A stretch of 39,675 bases of DNA. Origin: an uncultured Clostridia bacterium. GTDB lineage: Bacteria > Bacillota > Clostridia > Christensenellales > Borkfalkiaceae. Location: contig CAMUFJ010000014.1 of the NCBI GenBank assembly GCA_947088135.1, positions 1 through 39,675 of the forward strand, read 5' to 3'. The position numbers and the translations under genes were made by a program. The notes under the pieces were generated by a model. The model was given only the letters and a program-made list of their open reading frames with translations, was not told where the DNA came from and searched no databases. Below are positions 16,444 through 28,400 of the stretch, one piece after another. Numbering within the stretch: position 1 is the stretch's first letter; each line of letters opens with the position of its first letter.

Positions 16444-17412
16444 ATGACCATAAAAGAAATCGCTAATACGCTCCATCTATCCATCGCGTCCGTGTCCAAG
16501 GCGTTGAACGGATCGAGCGACGTTTCGGAGGAAACGCGCAAGACCGTTTGCGAATATGCGGAATCGTTGGGTTATCATTCCCGTAAGTCCATGGCCATCA
16601 ACGGGCGGATCGCCATGCTGTGGGGCAAAGGGATCAAGAAAGACGGCGCGCTGTTTGAAATCGCTCAGGCGTTCCGCACCACGGCGGAAACGGCACGCTA
16701 CATCGTCGTGTCCGACGAAATCGGCGAAGGGTTCGATCTGAACGAATATCTTGCGTACAATCACTACTACGGCGCATTTTTGCTCGACATCAACTTTAAT
16801 TCTCCCGTGTACGCGCAGTTGAAGAATACGCGCTATCCCCTCGCGCTTCTCGATAACTACATCAACAACGATTTGGTCTCGGGGATCGGAAGCGACAATA
16901 TCAGCGCAGTCGAGGAAGCGGTAGACTACTTGGTTGCGCACGGACACAGGAATATCGCCTTTTTGGGCGGAGAGCGGGCTTCCCTCGTGGGCGCGGAACG
17001 GCTTGCGGGCTACGTTTTGGGGTTGGCGCGAAACAGCATCGAATACCGTTACGATATCACCTATTTCGGCGACTATACCGCGCAGGCGGGCGCGAACGCG
17101 GCAAATTACTTTCTCTACAACAATAAGGAATTTACGGCGATCATTTGCGCGTCGGACATCATGGCGATCGGCTTTATCGACCGCATGCGGAAGGCGGGGA
17201 AGCAGATCCCGCAGGATATTTCCGTCGTCGGCTACGACGATTTGAAAGCGGTGCGAAGCGCGCAGTATAACCTCACTACGGTACGGCAGGACTTCGAGCT
17301 CATCGGCGAGAGAGCGTTCCGTGTGCTCGAAAGCTCCTTAAAAGGACTGCCCGCCCAGCGCGCCACCGTAAAATGTACCCTCATTCCCAGAGGCAGTACG
17401 AGAACGATTTAA
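16444..17412 (+). CDS. LacI-family regulator, probably of the starch/maltodextrin genes
   Basis: Transcription factor of 322 aa. Residues 1-45 form the LacI helix-turn-helix and hinge (MTIKEIANTLHLSIASVSKA then LNG); the rest is a periplasmic-binding-protein-like sensor domain with the usual segments AFLGG, GYDDL and TTVRQDF. It is divergent from malQ, and 14-bp palindromic sites of the LacI type lie in front of both maltodextrin transcription units, so it is the probable MalR of this locus; inducer and sign of regulation are not known. No Shine-Dalgarno sequence exists and the promoter places the transcript start on the ATG itself. The gene ends just before the IS200-type element, which supplies the nearest hairpin downstream. 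Confidence 0.9.
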   Translation: MTIKEIANTLHLSIASVSKALNGSSDVSEETRKTVCEYAESLGYHSRKSMAINGRIAMLWGKGIKKDGALFEIAQAFRTTAETARYIVVSDEIGEGFDLNEYLAYNHYYGAFLLDINFNSPVYAQLKNTRYPLALLDNYINNDLVSGIGSDNISAVEEAVDYLVAHGHRNIAFLGGERASLVGAERLAGYVLGLARNSIEYRYDITYFGDYTAQAGANAANYFLYNNKEFTAIICASDIMAIGFIDRMRKAGKQIPQDISVVGYDDLKAVRSAQYNLTTVRQDFELIGERAFRVLESSLKGLPAQRATVKCTLIPRGSTRTI

Positions 17413-17428
17413 CTTTAATAGTAAATAT

Positions 17429-17446
17429 CCCCCACTAAAGTGGGGG
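17429..17446. repeat. Right-end hairpin of the IS200-type element
   Basis: CCCCCAC-TAAA-GTGGGGG, a perfect 7-bp stem with a 4-base loop, in the position where the TnpA of this family recognises the right end. It may also end transcription from the regulator gene. Confidence 0.7.
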
Positions 17447-17539
17447 CTTTATTTTGCCCTAAAGGGCATGATACTGGCGCGGTGCTCAAGCACCGTCATA
17501 AGAGCCCGCCTACCGCATACAAGCAAGCGGTCATATCTT

Positions 17540-18037
17540 TTACTCTTTCGTTTTCTTACTCCATGATTTCAGCCACTCCTTAAACGGGTCGTAATATCCC
17601 ACCATTCCGATTTGGGCTGAAATCATATCCTCTTTCTCTTGGTTCTGTATGTATTTTTGCACCGCTTGCTTGTTTGAGCCTACCGTGCTTACATAATACC
17701 CTCTGCTCCAAAAATGTCTGTTCCCATACTTATACTTTAACTTCGCATACCGCTCGAATATTATCATCGCACTCTTACCTTTCAGGTATCCCTTGAACGA
17801 TGATACCCTCTCATTCGGCGGTATGCTCACAAGCATATGTATGTGATCCGGCATTGCGTGCGCCTCTATTATTTCCACGCTCTTCCGTCGACACAATTCT
17901 CGCATAATTTTTCCTATCTCCGCACGCAATGCCCCGTATATCACTTTTCTATGATATTTCGGGGTGAATACGATATGGTATTGACAACGCCATGTCGTGT
18001 GTACTAAACTGAATGTGTCGTTATCTTGGTTTTTCAT
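17540..18037 (-). CDS. tnpA: IS200-type transposase TnpA
   Basis: A 165-aa Y1 HUH transposase that cuts and joins single-stranded DNA, moving its element by a peel-and-paste route. The HUH motif is H65-I-H67 within MPDHIHMLV, and the likely catalytic tyrosine is Y129 in AVQKYIQNQ. FTPKYHRK and FWSRGYYVSTVG are further family signatures. Length is normal and there is no frameshift, so it may be active. The start follows an AGGAGG site that could be masked by pairing with the upstream leader. No TnpB or IscB gene accompanies it, which makes it IS200 rather than IS605. Confidence 0.95.
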   Translation of the reverse strand: MKNQDNDTFSLVHTTWRCQYHIVFTPKYHRKVIYGALRAEIGKIMRELCRRKSVEIIEAHAMPDHIHMLVSIPPNERVSSFKGYLKGKSAMIIFERYAKLKYKYGNRHFWSRGYYVSTVGSNKQAVQKYIQNQEKEDMISAQIGMVGYYDPFKEWLKSWSKKTKE

Positions 18038-18105
18038 TTTAACGTCCTCCTTTGTTTCCTTACTTGTATGCGGTTGCGAGCCTCATTCAGTTTAGTACAA
18101 AGGAG
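18001..18105 (-). promoter_or_regulatory. RNA structure able to mask the tnpA ribosome binding site
   Basis: In the tnpA message the 5' leader segment 18105-18097 (CTCCTTTGT) is complementary to the ribosome binding site region 18055-18047 (ACAAAGGAG). The next leader segment, 18098-18084, forms a perfect 15-bp inverted repeat with codons 8-12 (GTACTAAACTGAATG at 18001-18015 on the plus strand). The two pairings share two bases. Either would hinder ribosome entry, in line with the translational silencing known for IS200 elements. Confidence 0.65.
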
Positions 18106-18154
18106 CTTTTTTGTATACTACACTTGGCTTAAAGCTAAAGCTCCAAGGTGGATA

Positions 18155-18173
18155 CCACCGGCATAGCCGGTGG
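18155..18173. repeat. Left-end hairpin of the IS200-type element
   Basis: CCACCGGC-ATA-GCCGGTGG, a perfect 8-bp stem with a 3-base loop, upstream of tnpA at the position of the left-end recognition hairpin. Confidence 0.7.
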
Positions 18174-18185
18174 ATTTCTTTTATC

Positions 18186-18220
18186 ATAGAAAAACGGCGT
18201 TGCATTGCGCAACGCCGTTT
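18186..18220 (-). terminator. Terminator of the surface-protein operon
   Basis: A perfect 12-bp stem (AAACGGCGTTGC / GCAACGCCGTTT, 18192-18220) with a 5-base loop is followed on the minus strand by a run of U's. It lies 15 bases after the stop codon of the acidic membrane protein. Confidence 0.85.
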
Positions 18221-18234
18221 CTTAGTATTTTGTA

Positions 18235-19461
18235 TTACTCTTCTTCCGCAGGTTTTGCGGGTTCTTCTTCCACGGGTTCGTTCGCCGTTTCCGCAGTCGC
18301 CTTGTCAACCTCTTCGGCAGGAACTTCGTTTTTCTTGCCTTTCGCAGAAGCCGACTTCTTCCGCCCTTTCGCGGGAGCTTCCTTAGCGGGTTCTGAGGAA
18401 GAAGCTTCTACGGGATTCGCGGGCGCTTCTGCCGTAAGCGCTTCCTCGGCAGGCTCCGCAGACGCGATCTCTGCCGTTCCCTGCGCCGCAGCCGCCTCCG
18501 CTTCCGCCTCGTCGAGCGCTTCGCGCACGATATTGATCCGCATGAGCCCCGACGCATACATTTCGTCGCGCCCGATCGGCTCCAAATTGTACTCGCCCTT
18601 CTGCGGTTCTTCGTTCATGACGATCGTGTTTGCGTCCGCGACCTGCACGAGCAGGTATTTTGCGTATTCCAAACGGCGCGTGGACGATACTTTGTAGAGC
18701 ATGGGCGTTTTCTCGAAACGCTTCTTACTCGACTTATCCAACCCGCGATATTTGGTTTCCACGTAATCGGACGGATTGAGCGCGAACGCAACGCAGAGCG
18801 TTTTCCCGCGGAACAAAATGAGCGCGAGCGTCTTTTTTCCCTTGTAAACGCGCTGTTGCTTGTAGCTGTTCTTGATTTTAACGCCCTTGTACAGCCCGAT
18901 CTCGTCGGCAAATTCCACGTAACGCGCCTGAACTTCGGGACTTGCGTTTCTAAGGCGCGCTTCAAAGCTGTAAGAATAACGCACGAAGTATTTCTTTTCC
19001 AGATCCTCTTCCGCCGTTAACCCGAAGCGATTGCGCATTTCGTCGGACATGGCGGTAACGGGCAGGATCTCCGTCGTGAGTTCTTCCTCGCCGTCCTCGC
19101 CGTCTTCGCTCGCCGCAACCGTTTCCTCGGTCTGCTTTTCCTCGTCGTCATCGTCGTCATCGTCGTCCTCGGCGCGCTCCTCAGCCGTTTCTTCTTCAAG
19201 CTCGGCTTCCTCCCGCTCCTCGTCCTCGGGCGTAGCGGGGATCGCGCCGCCCGTTTTCAGTTCGGCAAGATGTTGCAGCAGCTCTTCGCGCCTCTGCTGT
19301 AACTGACGGGTACAGAGCTTTCTCTCACCCGCCTTATGGAAATAGTACCAAAGCAAGACGTTGCCCGCAACGAGTACGACTACGAGAAACGCAACCACTG
19401 CAAGCCATACGATCTGCGAAGTTTCAAAAAGCGAAGGCTTTAATAAATTCAATGCGCTCAT
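18235..19461 (-). CDS. Acidic single-pass membrane protein of unknown function
   Basis: A 408-aa protein. Residues about 17-40 form one transmembrane helix (WLAVVAFLVVVLVAGNVLLW), followed by a short basic stretch and a possible coiled coil. An extremely acidic linker (about 80-145) includes eight consecutive Asp. A folded core (about 165-285) follows, with SYSFEARLRNASPEVQARY, GKKTLALILFRGKTLCVAF and ALNPSDYVETKY. I recall similar cores in other clostridial proteins, without an assigned function. The last 100 residues are Ala/Glu/Pro/Lys-rich low complexity. Orientation is probably core-inside, judging by the short N-terminus and basic residues after the helix. Its ATG overlaps the stop of the 4159-aa protein by four bases (ATGA), so the two are translationally coupled and may work as a pair. 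Confidence 0.8.
   Translation of the reverse strand: MSALNLLKPSLFETSQIVWLAVVAFLVVVLVAGNVLLWYYFHKAGERKLCTRQLQQRREELLQHLAELKTGGAIPATPEDEEREEAELEEETAEERAEDDDDDDDDEEKQTEETVAASEDGEDGEEELTTEILPVTAMSDEMRNRFGLTAEEDLEKKYFVRYSYSFEARLRNASPEVQARYVEFADEIGLYKGVKIKNSYKQQRVYKGKKTLALILFRGKTLCVAFALNPSDYVETKYRGLDKSSKKRFEKTPMLYKVSSTRRLEYAKYLLVQVADANTIVMNEEPQKGEYNLEPIGRDEMYASGLMRINIVREALDEAEAEAAAAQGTAEIASAEPAEEALTAEAPANPVEASSSEPAKEAPAKGRKKSASAKGKKNEVPAEEVDKATAETANEPVEEEPAKPAEEE
19142..19168. repeat. Three-base/nine-base microsatellite encoding poly-Asp
   Basis: Near-perfect iteration of GTC/ATC triplets with a 9-base period encodes the Asp run in the acidic linker. Copy-number change would keep the frame and only lengthen or shorten the linker. 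Confidence 0.6.
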
Positions 19462-22400
19462 GCTTGTTCCCCTCCTTCACTCTCTGCATCGGAATGCTGT
19501 TCCGAACTGTCGCCGTCCATTTCCGCCTCGCGCTTTTGCTTGCGCTTATACAAAACGAACTGCGCCGCGCCGCCGAGCACCGCAAGCCCCGCAATGGAGC
19601 CGAGCACGCCCATGAGCGCTTTGTACACCGTATTGATACCGACGATCGTCCATTCGATTTGTATGCTGTCTACCGTACCGTCGTCCCAAACGTAGTTCGC
19701 GGGATCGATAATGGAGATCTCCGCCGTGAACGTGCCGCCGTGCCCTTCCGCATTGCCCGAAATCGCCATGGTGGCAGGATCGAAATTCTCGGGCGTGTAG
19801 GTAATGATACCGCCGTTTACCACGAAAGAGTTCTTGCCGCCCGTGGGTTTTTCGAGCCGTTTGGGCGCAACCGTCCACGTCTGCTCGTACACGGCGCTCC
19901 CGTCGCCGTCCGCCCAAATATAGTTGGAATCGGTCAGCGTGATGACAAGGGTGTACGTACCCGCATTGAGCGCGGTGAGCGCTATGCTGTTTCCGTCTAC
20001 CGTGAAGTTCCCTACGTAGGTAAACATCATGAGAGATTGGTCGAATCCGCTCACGTTGGCAAGAAGGACGTTGCCCGTGTAGGAGTTGTTCTCCGTGCTC
20101 ACTTCGATTTGCGGCTTGGCGATCGCCCTGCGCGCGATCGTGAACGGGGTCACGGACGGGCTCACAAATGCTTCCACGTTGGTGGTGCCGTTCGCTGTCG
20201 CGCGGACGAGATAGCTTCCCGCCGCCGTAGGAGCGACCGTCGTCCAGTCGGCTCCGTTGTTCGCGCTGTACTCGAATACGGGCACGATATCTACGCCGTC
20301 GGAAATATCTTTGTTGTTCGCCAGCGTAACGCTCGGGGTGTTGCCCTCGTCGCCGTACGTCCAGCCTTCCATTTGGATACTGCCGACGATATGATTCTTC
20401 GCCTTGGTCACGTTGAACGCCAGACGGTATTCCGCCGTTCTGCCGACCGACCACTGCACGTTTTGGAAGTCTTTCAAGACGACCGTCATGTAATAGGTTC
20501 CCACCGTCTTTGCTTCGTCGTAGCGGACGACGGTGAAATACTTGCTAATTTCTTCGTTTTCTACCAAAGTAGGAATGATTACGTTGCCGTTTTTGTAGGC
20601 GAGCTTCATGCCGTCGTCGCCGTAATCGACGCGCAGATCCTCCACTTCGATCACGAGTTTGCCGACGCTGAACCGACGCTGCGCCGAGGAGGAAGGCGAC
20701 AGGATATAGTTTTTGCCGATCTTGCCGTCCGCCGCAAGCACGAGCTCCACGTAGTACTCGCCCGCGTTTGCGGGGGTCTTCCCCGCATCGAAGAGCGGAA
20801 CTCCCGTCGTATCGGTGAAGAGGAAGCTGAGCTTGGAGATCGCGTTTTGACCGAACGTGGAATTCGTCACGTCTTGGAGCGACCCGCCGAGCAAAACGGA
20901 GAGCTTGGTGATTTCGGGTGCGGTCACGTCGCCGTAAGTGCCGCCGCCCGTCGTCCATTCCACAAAGATGTTTGCGGGAAGAACCTCGAAAGAGCCGTCC
21001 ACAAAGGTGACGTTGTAGTTGTCGCTCGACCATCTGGTAACTTTGATCGGGTAACTGCCCGCGTCGCTCGTATCCGTTGCCGTGCAGTAGAAACTGCTTG
21101 CCGAAACGCCCAAAAGCTCCATGAGCGCCGCGTCCTGCTTGGCTTTGTCCGCCGCGGGGATGTTGTTGTTCGCCACGCTGTCCGCCCAGCGGAGCGTAAT
21201 GCCGCTGTTGAACTGAGGCGAAGAACCGAACGTTCCCGAAGCGTTTCCGATGACCACGGACACCGCGAGCTTGTTCACGATGACGATGCTGTTTGCGTCC
21301 GCCGTGAAATAGTAGTTATCCGCCGCGCCGCGCTTGGAAAATCCTACAAGTCCGTTCGCCGTCGCGCCCGTGTAGGCGTTGATCTCCGTTTGCGCGGTGG
21401 CGAATGTAGGTTTGTATCTTCCCGCGTTTTTGAGCCCCGCGCCTTCGCCGAAGGTAAGCCCCGAAGCGAGAACGGAAAGGTTTACCGTAACGTAGTTATC
21501 CTCCGTTTCGCCGTTTGCAAGCCCTGCGAGCGTATAGTAAATATCGCCCGCGGCGACGGTCTGACCGTAAGGCACGTTCACCGTAACGGAAACCTTCACC
21601 TCTTTCTTTTCAACGACGACGATCGCGCCCGCGCTCTCCCCGTCGTAGTTATCAGTCCCCTCAACGGAAACGACCACGTAATAGATGCCCGCATTGCTCG
21701 GAAGGATATTCCCCAAAGGATCGCCCTGAGGCGAAGAAGGATCGCCGCTGTACGTGAAGTAAAGAATAACTGCTTCGTCCGCCGTATATTTGAATGCGGG
21801 AGCGACGTCGATCTCGTCGCCGTAAACAAACGTATAAGCGTCGGACAGGGTAATTTCCTGCTTCGACTTGGTAACGGAGAAAATAACTTTCGCTTCCTCC
21901 CCGTCCTTCCAAACGTGGTTGCTATCCAAAAGCTCGAACGTTACTTGATAATCGAATACGTCTTTCGCCGTAAAGCGGACGGTATTGCCGACAGCCGTGC
22001 CGACCATGCCGTTCGGAACGGCAAAACTCATATAGCTTTCATAGCCCGTCACCTCGAAGACGAGCGCCCCGCCGTTGAATTCCTGCGAAGCCGCGCCGTG
22101 GCTCTTGGGCACGCTTACAGCCAAGGGTTTGATTTCGAACGCCGCAAATTTTTCCGCCGTCTTGTTTTCATTGTCCTGCGCCCGATAGTACGCGCGAACG
22201 ATATAATTGCCCGCGTTCTTCGGCATGGTTTCTTCATACTCAATGCCCTGCAAATCGCTGAGGCGGATCGTTCCGTTTTTGATTTTACCGACAAGCGCGG
22301 CGAAAACGTCTTTGTCGGAAACGGGATAGTAGGTAAAGGCAACGTCCTTTACGTTTCCGTTCGCAACGGTTGCCGTGACCTGCGCGTTGTCGCCGAACGT

Positions 22401-25400
22401 GACGTCTTGGGGCACGGTCACTTCGAGCGTGACCTCGATCGAGGTTGCCGAGAAGATGACCGTATAGGTGTTCTCTTCCGAATTTACCCAACGGTAATTG
22501 ACGCTGTTTTTGAGCGTAAGCGTGAGCGTATAAGTTCCGATTTCCGCTGTGATGCCGTGCCGTCCGTCCCCGTAACCGATAAGCCCTACGTTCTTGACCG
22601 TCGTCGTTCCGTCCGATTCGTTGAAGTACGAATGCTTGAAATCGCCTTCCGCGATCGACATGATGCCGTCGTTGTAGCCTTCCAAATAGTTAATAGCGTT
22701 AGGGTTCGCATCCAAATCGAATACGCCGTATTCCCAATTGACGTCCACCGCCTTGGGCACGACCGTAACCGTGACGGCTTCGCTCGTCGATGCGCCGTTC
22801 GCAAACGCATAATTCTTGTTGACTTCGGCGTCGCCTTGCGCCGGCAGCAGCGTTGCGGTAACGGAATAATTGCCCGCGTCGCCAAGACCCGTAACGCCCG
22901 CTCCGTCCTTCGTATAAGCGTAGGAAACGGCGATTTTGTCACTGCCGAACAGGTTGCCGAATACGATGGGAGCTTCGTCATACCTCTCGCCGTAAACGTA
23001 ATCCGCATGGGGAGCGACGCTGACCGCGCGAGGCGTGACCTTAACAAGGTTCACTCCATCCGTCTTTTCGTCTACCGTAACCGTATAGTTGAGGAACTCG
23101 ATGTTTGAAATAACGGGTGTGACGGAAGGATTCGAGCCTACCGTAGAAGCGTTGTCCGGCTTGTTCGCGTAATCCGTGGTATAGCCGATGCTTCCCGTAA
23201 CGGGCTTGTTTCCGCCCGACATCGCGCCCGCGATCGCCAACAAGGACGCATAGCTTTCGCCGTCGACAAAGCCGTTCCAAACGGGCGTAACGGTTGCCGT
23301 GTTCCAATCCTCGCCGTACACGACGGTTGCGGAAGCGGAAACGGTAAGCCTCTTTTTCGTGATAGTCAGTTTGCCCACAGTCGAGGCAAACGTGATGTCG
23401 TAATTTGCCGAATTGCTCGTTGCGGTAAGTTGATATTCCCCCGCATTCAGCGCGCTGTCTACGGAAAGAACGATACCGAGCGCGCTCCAATCATGTTTGT
23501 CCTGCCAATCGCCGTCAACTTGGAAAACATCGCCCTCTTTGCCCTCCACCAAGAGATCGATATCGGCTTGCGTGAGGTAATTCCCGCCGTATTCGCGCTC
23601 CAAATCCCCGACGGTGACGGTAACGGTGCGTTTATTTACCGTGAATACGCCCGCAACGGGAACGAGCTCGAAGTTCGTCATTATAACGTTTTCGGGATCG
23701 ATCACGATTTGATAGCTCCCAACGCCCGTGCCTGCGACATAAAGAGCCGTGCCCGCGCGGTCGGTATAAACGAGGAACTTATCGAAAGTATTGAATGCTT
23801 CCAACGTAGATTTTTCGTCGGCGTCGATTTTGTTCTCCGCGATGCCCGCAGGAAGCGCGACCGTCATGCCGTAGCCCGTACCCTCGGAAAGCGCGTTTCC
23901 GTAAAGGACGCTTGCATCGTTTGCAGTGACCGTAGCGGTCGCTTTGGTGATCGTGACCGTAATGGACGAACCGCCCGTGGTGTAGTTTGGATAGTCTTCT
24001 TCGTTGAAGGAGGCAATGACCTTATATTCGCCCGCATTGATCGGCGCGGCGCTATCCTTTTCGCCCTTTTTGTAAGCAACGGTAAGATTTACCGTTTCGT
24101 CTTTTACGTTTGCGGTTGCACTGAACGTGCGCGCCGTACCGTTATACACGTAGGAGGAACCGTTTTCCGCGCTCCATTCCACGTCGATGACCTTTTTATT
24201 GACGGTATAGGTACCCGCGGCATTCGTTTGTCCGTTGCCGAGCGCGCCTTCTACCGCCAAAACGTCGCCGTAAGAACAGTTGACGAATACGACTTCGTAG
24301 TTATCTTGGTGCTTGTCGCTTCCGCCATTTGAAGAATCGGTATTCCAAACGGCGTAAATGGGATATCTGCCCGCATTCGTCGCGGAAGTTACCGCGTCTT
24401 CCGCACCCGCTTTCACTTTCAGATCGATGATAACGTGCCCGCCCAAGGGTTGATAAGTTTTCCCGTAAGCGTCGCTTTCGACGTATTGCGCGCCAAACGT
24501 ATTGTTGGGAGCTTCGTCCCCGTAAGTCGAGCTCATATCGCCGATCTTGACCACCACCCTGCGCTGTACGACGGCTAGCGTGCCGTCCGTAAGCGTGGGG
24601 GTGTCGTAATTGTCGCCCAACAAAGCAGTCGCGTTGTCGACAAGCGTAACCGTCACGGAAACTCCCGTTGCTCCGACGTCGGTTACGCCCGCGGTGTATC
24701 CGCTCACCGTCAGCGTATACAAGCTTTCGGGGTCGATCGGCGTTTCGCTTGCATGATAATTGTTGCGTACCAAGCCCGTTACGGCAGCCGCGAGCCCCGT
24801 AGCGCTTTCGCCGTACACGACTGTCTGATTCCCCGCCGTGATCGAAACCGCGCGCTTTGCAACGGTGAAGTAGTAGGAAACGGAAAGATTGCTGTAATTG
24901 GTTTCGCCGTTCGCGTTCGACTGAGCGGTCACGGTAAACACAAGCCTGTAAACGCCTGCGTTAAACCGCTTGCCGTCGCCGTTGTTGAACATATAGTTGA
25001 ATACCGCCGTTGCAGAACCTGCCGTATAAAGCGCAGTCGGCTCTTCGCCCGAATAGAGCGATACCCCGAACGTAGCCCCTCTTTGGTATTTCGCAACGAA
25101 CTCGGCAATCGCCTGATCGCCCATGATATTAAACCCGTCCTCAGCCGTTTCGGAATAGAGCCCGTAAACCCACGCCGCGTTCCTATCCGCTTCGCCCGCG
25201 CTTGCAAACGCTTTCCCGTTCGAGAAGTTAAACGGCGTTTCAACGGTGTTTTCCGCCTTCGTAATGGTTACGGTGAAGCTGAAAATATCCGAATCGTCAT
25301 AGTTGGGACTCGCCATTTTTACGTAATAGTAAATGGTGTAGATGCCCGCGTCGATCGCCGTAGGCGGAATGGACGTCCAACCCGAATCGGTTTTCGCAGG

Positions 25401-28400
25401 CGTCTGAGGATTCTCCCCCACCTCCAAATTGTACAAAACCGTGTAACCGTCCTGCACGCCGCTTACTTCCGCCGTAAGCAAGGTGCGGTAGGTTTCGTCA
25501 TATGGGAGGGTCGTGCCGTTCACCGTGTCCGCAACCGCAGCCGCAAGCGAAACCGCCTTGCGCGCCTGCACGGAAGCAGTTCCCGCGGGCTTGATGATAA
25601 TGACGATTTTGTCGGGATTTTTTTCGACGTCGGCGGAATCGGTGGAAACCATGAATTTATCGTTCCCGCCCACTTTGTTTACCGTATATACGCCCGCTTT
25701 TCCGCTGTTGCTGCCCGTAGCCCACGCGCCCGTAAAGGTAATATTGTAATTTTCCGCGAATGCGGAATTGGTCATACCGACGATCGCGTACGTACCGGCG
25801 TTCGCCGTCGCGCCCGTTGCGCCGTCCTCAGGCTCATGATCGTAAGCGCCCGTAGTTACGACGAATGCCTTACCGTTAAAGTCGACGCCGTTGACGCCCT
25901 GCGACCAAACGTTCCCCCCGTACGCGCTGCCGTCAACCGCAACGCCGAGCCGTTCCATCGCTTCGGCGGTAAGCGTTACCTTCTCGCCCGCATCATAGCT
26001 CGAAACGGAATTCACCGTCAAAGTATAGGTAAGCCGTTGAGGCTTGTAATAGTCGCCTTCCGCGTTACCGATCGTTACCGATACGCCGAGCGGCTTATAA
26101 CTCACCTTTCCGAATGTTCCGCTTTCGTTTGCGGATACGTCTACGAAATGATAGTTGTTATTCGTAAATCCGCTCGCATAAACGATATGACCGTTGTCGT
26201 CGACGGTATAGCTTGCGGTTTCGCCCGTGCCGTAGTCGTCGGATCCGAGGAAGCCTTCGATTTTCGTTTTCACGTTCTCGGCAAGCGCGCCCGCCCGTAC
26301 CTCTTCGCCGTAAACAAGCTCCAAGTCGACCGTAACGTACGCTTCCTTCTTAGCAACGCTCCATTTCCCGCTGCCGCCGATCTCTAACCGATAGTTTCCG
26401 CTCTTGGAGGTAACTTCGATGCCGTAACCTTCTTCGTTTGCATTGATCCTTCCCTCCGTCGTTCCCGTAGCCGTGAGAGCAATGCTTACGATTTCCAAAA
26501 GCGAACCGTCGGGGAAATCAGTCGTGTTATAACTCAATGCGGAAAGCAATCTTTCTTGCGTCAGCTCGTCGCCGTATATGCTTCCCTCGATCACGTCTTT
26601 GAAGCCGATGACGATCGTTTGAGGCGAAACGACGATTTTGCTGTCCGCGGTAAAGGTCACGGCGTAGTTATCGAAATACGGGTCGTCAGTCAATACGAAA
26701 TACTGTGCGCCCGCGTAAGTTTGCGCCGCCGAATCCTTGGTAACGCCCGCAACGTTCACCTTGTCTTTGAGCTCGCCCGTAAAGCCGATAAACTCCTTGC
26801 TGTTATCCGCGTAACCGACCGAAGAAATCTCGGGATCCGACCCGTAGATACCGCTTCCCGCAGCCGTCAGACCGACGGGCAATTTGTCAACGGTAATTGC
26901 AACGTTAAAGCTCAAAGGCAGATATTCCGTATCGGGGAAGGTGATATTCACCGTACCGATATACATTCCCGCGTTCCAGCTCTTAAAGGCATTCGCATCA
27001 ACCGAAACTCCCGAGGCGTTCACGTAGGAATAGCTGTAATTCGCACCCGACGGAATCGTGCCGGTGTAACAGAACATATGTCCCGCGAGATCGGTCATCG
27101 CGTCCTCGGAAATGCTCGAATCGGAATCCCCTAAAAATCCGCCGTAATAGAAGCTCTTGGAGGGATCGCATTGGATATCGAGCGTCTGCGTAACGGTCAC
27201 GTAGTGCAAAATTGCAACGTGGGTGTTCGTTTCGAAGCCTTGAATGTCGTACGCGTTGGTATAGGAGATATAGTCGATATCGGAAGCGTTGCGCACCCAA
27301 GCGAAGTTGGTTGCCGCCGCGCCCGTAACGGTAAGTCTGATCGCATACACGCCCTGCGTATTGTCGTCGTCGGCAGGTCTTGCCGAGCCGAACGTTCCGT
27401 GAGTGTGCGTAGTTTCTTGAAGTTCGCCCGCCGTAGCGTACTCTACCTGATAGGTTACGGTTATATTTCCTTGCGTGATTGTGAAATGCGAAGTGAATTC
27501 CGCGGGAAGCGTGCGCGCCGTGCCCGTCTGCGTCAGACGCGAAGCCCCGAGCGCGGGCGCGGTGATCTGCATTCTTGCAATTTCCGCAATCTGCTGTTCG
27601 GCGGTCGTATAAACGCCCGTTTCGTCGAAGTCGGTCTTATCCGTATCTGTATTCTCGCCGCCCGCCCAATAATAGTTGTCTGCGGGAATGTCGAACGTAA
27701 TGAAATAACTGCCCGCATTCGTCCACTTCAACTGTCCGTTTACGAACGCGCCCGCAAGCGTCGTTTTTGCCGACCCGTCCGCTGCGCCCGACGCGAGGAA
27801 GCTCACCGTCGCGCTCACGCCCTTGGCTGAAAGATCCTGCCAATAAGCGGACGTACCGCCCAGCGAAGCGATATGCTCCGCCCCGTTATAAGTGTTGCGA
27901 ATGAGTCCGATCTCCTCGATCGTAACCGCCTGTTTCTCCACGGTGAGGTCGAAAGTGACCGCCGCGTCGACATTCCCCTCCCAAACGTTCGTACCGTTGG
28001 TATCGATTACAACCGTGTATCTCCCCGCGTTCAAAAGGAATTTGCCCGCGTCTGCGCCGTCCGCGATCTGGGAAACGGGAATACCCGTCTTCGTATTCGT
28101 AACTGTGATTGCGTAGGTGGAAACGGGTTCGGTCGTCGTGAAATAATCGAGCATATTCCACGCGCGCCCCGCTTCGTAAATTTCGCTGACGGGAGTATCC
28201 GTAGAGCTGCCGTCTTTCCGTTCGAGCGGTTTGAGCACCTGCTTTAAAACTTTAAGCTCGAACACCGCCGCCGAATTCGGACTGTTCTCGTCACCGGGGA
28301 CGAAAACATAGTTCTCCATATAGGTGAAGTCCGCAAGCAAACTGCCCGAGGAAAGGGGATAGCGATAGTTATTCGCCGTAACTCCGGTAAGATGTAAATA

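Larger units (their letters stand above)
17425..18180 (-). mobile_element. IS200-type (IS200/IS605 family) insertion sequence, apparently intact
   Basis: One transposase gene of the single-strand HUH type is flanked by subterminal hairpins instead of terminal inverted repeats: 17429-17446 at the right end (after the gene) and 18155-18173 at the left end. The right side also has smaller hairpins (GCCC/GGGC, CGGTGCT/AGCACCG). A perfect 12-bp inverted repeat, ACCGCATACAAG (17512-17523) and its complement (18063-18074), flanks the coding region. The family makes no target-site duplication, so the exact ends are approximate. The element lies between the regulator gene and the terminator of the surface-protein operon and breaks no recognisable gene. 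Confidence 0.85.

Noticed and set aside
19452..23108. A 1218-codon open frame on the plus strand, opposite the giant surface protein gene
   Set aside because: Its translation is rich in Arg, His and Val without domains or hydrophobic pattern, it lacks a ribosome binding site, and it mirrors the codon bias of the minus-strand gene. Similar antisense frames (24753-26387, 28434-29948) have the same cause.
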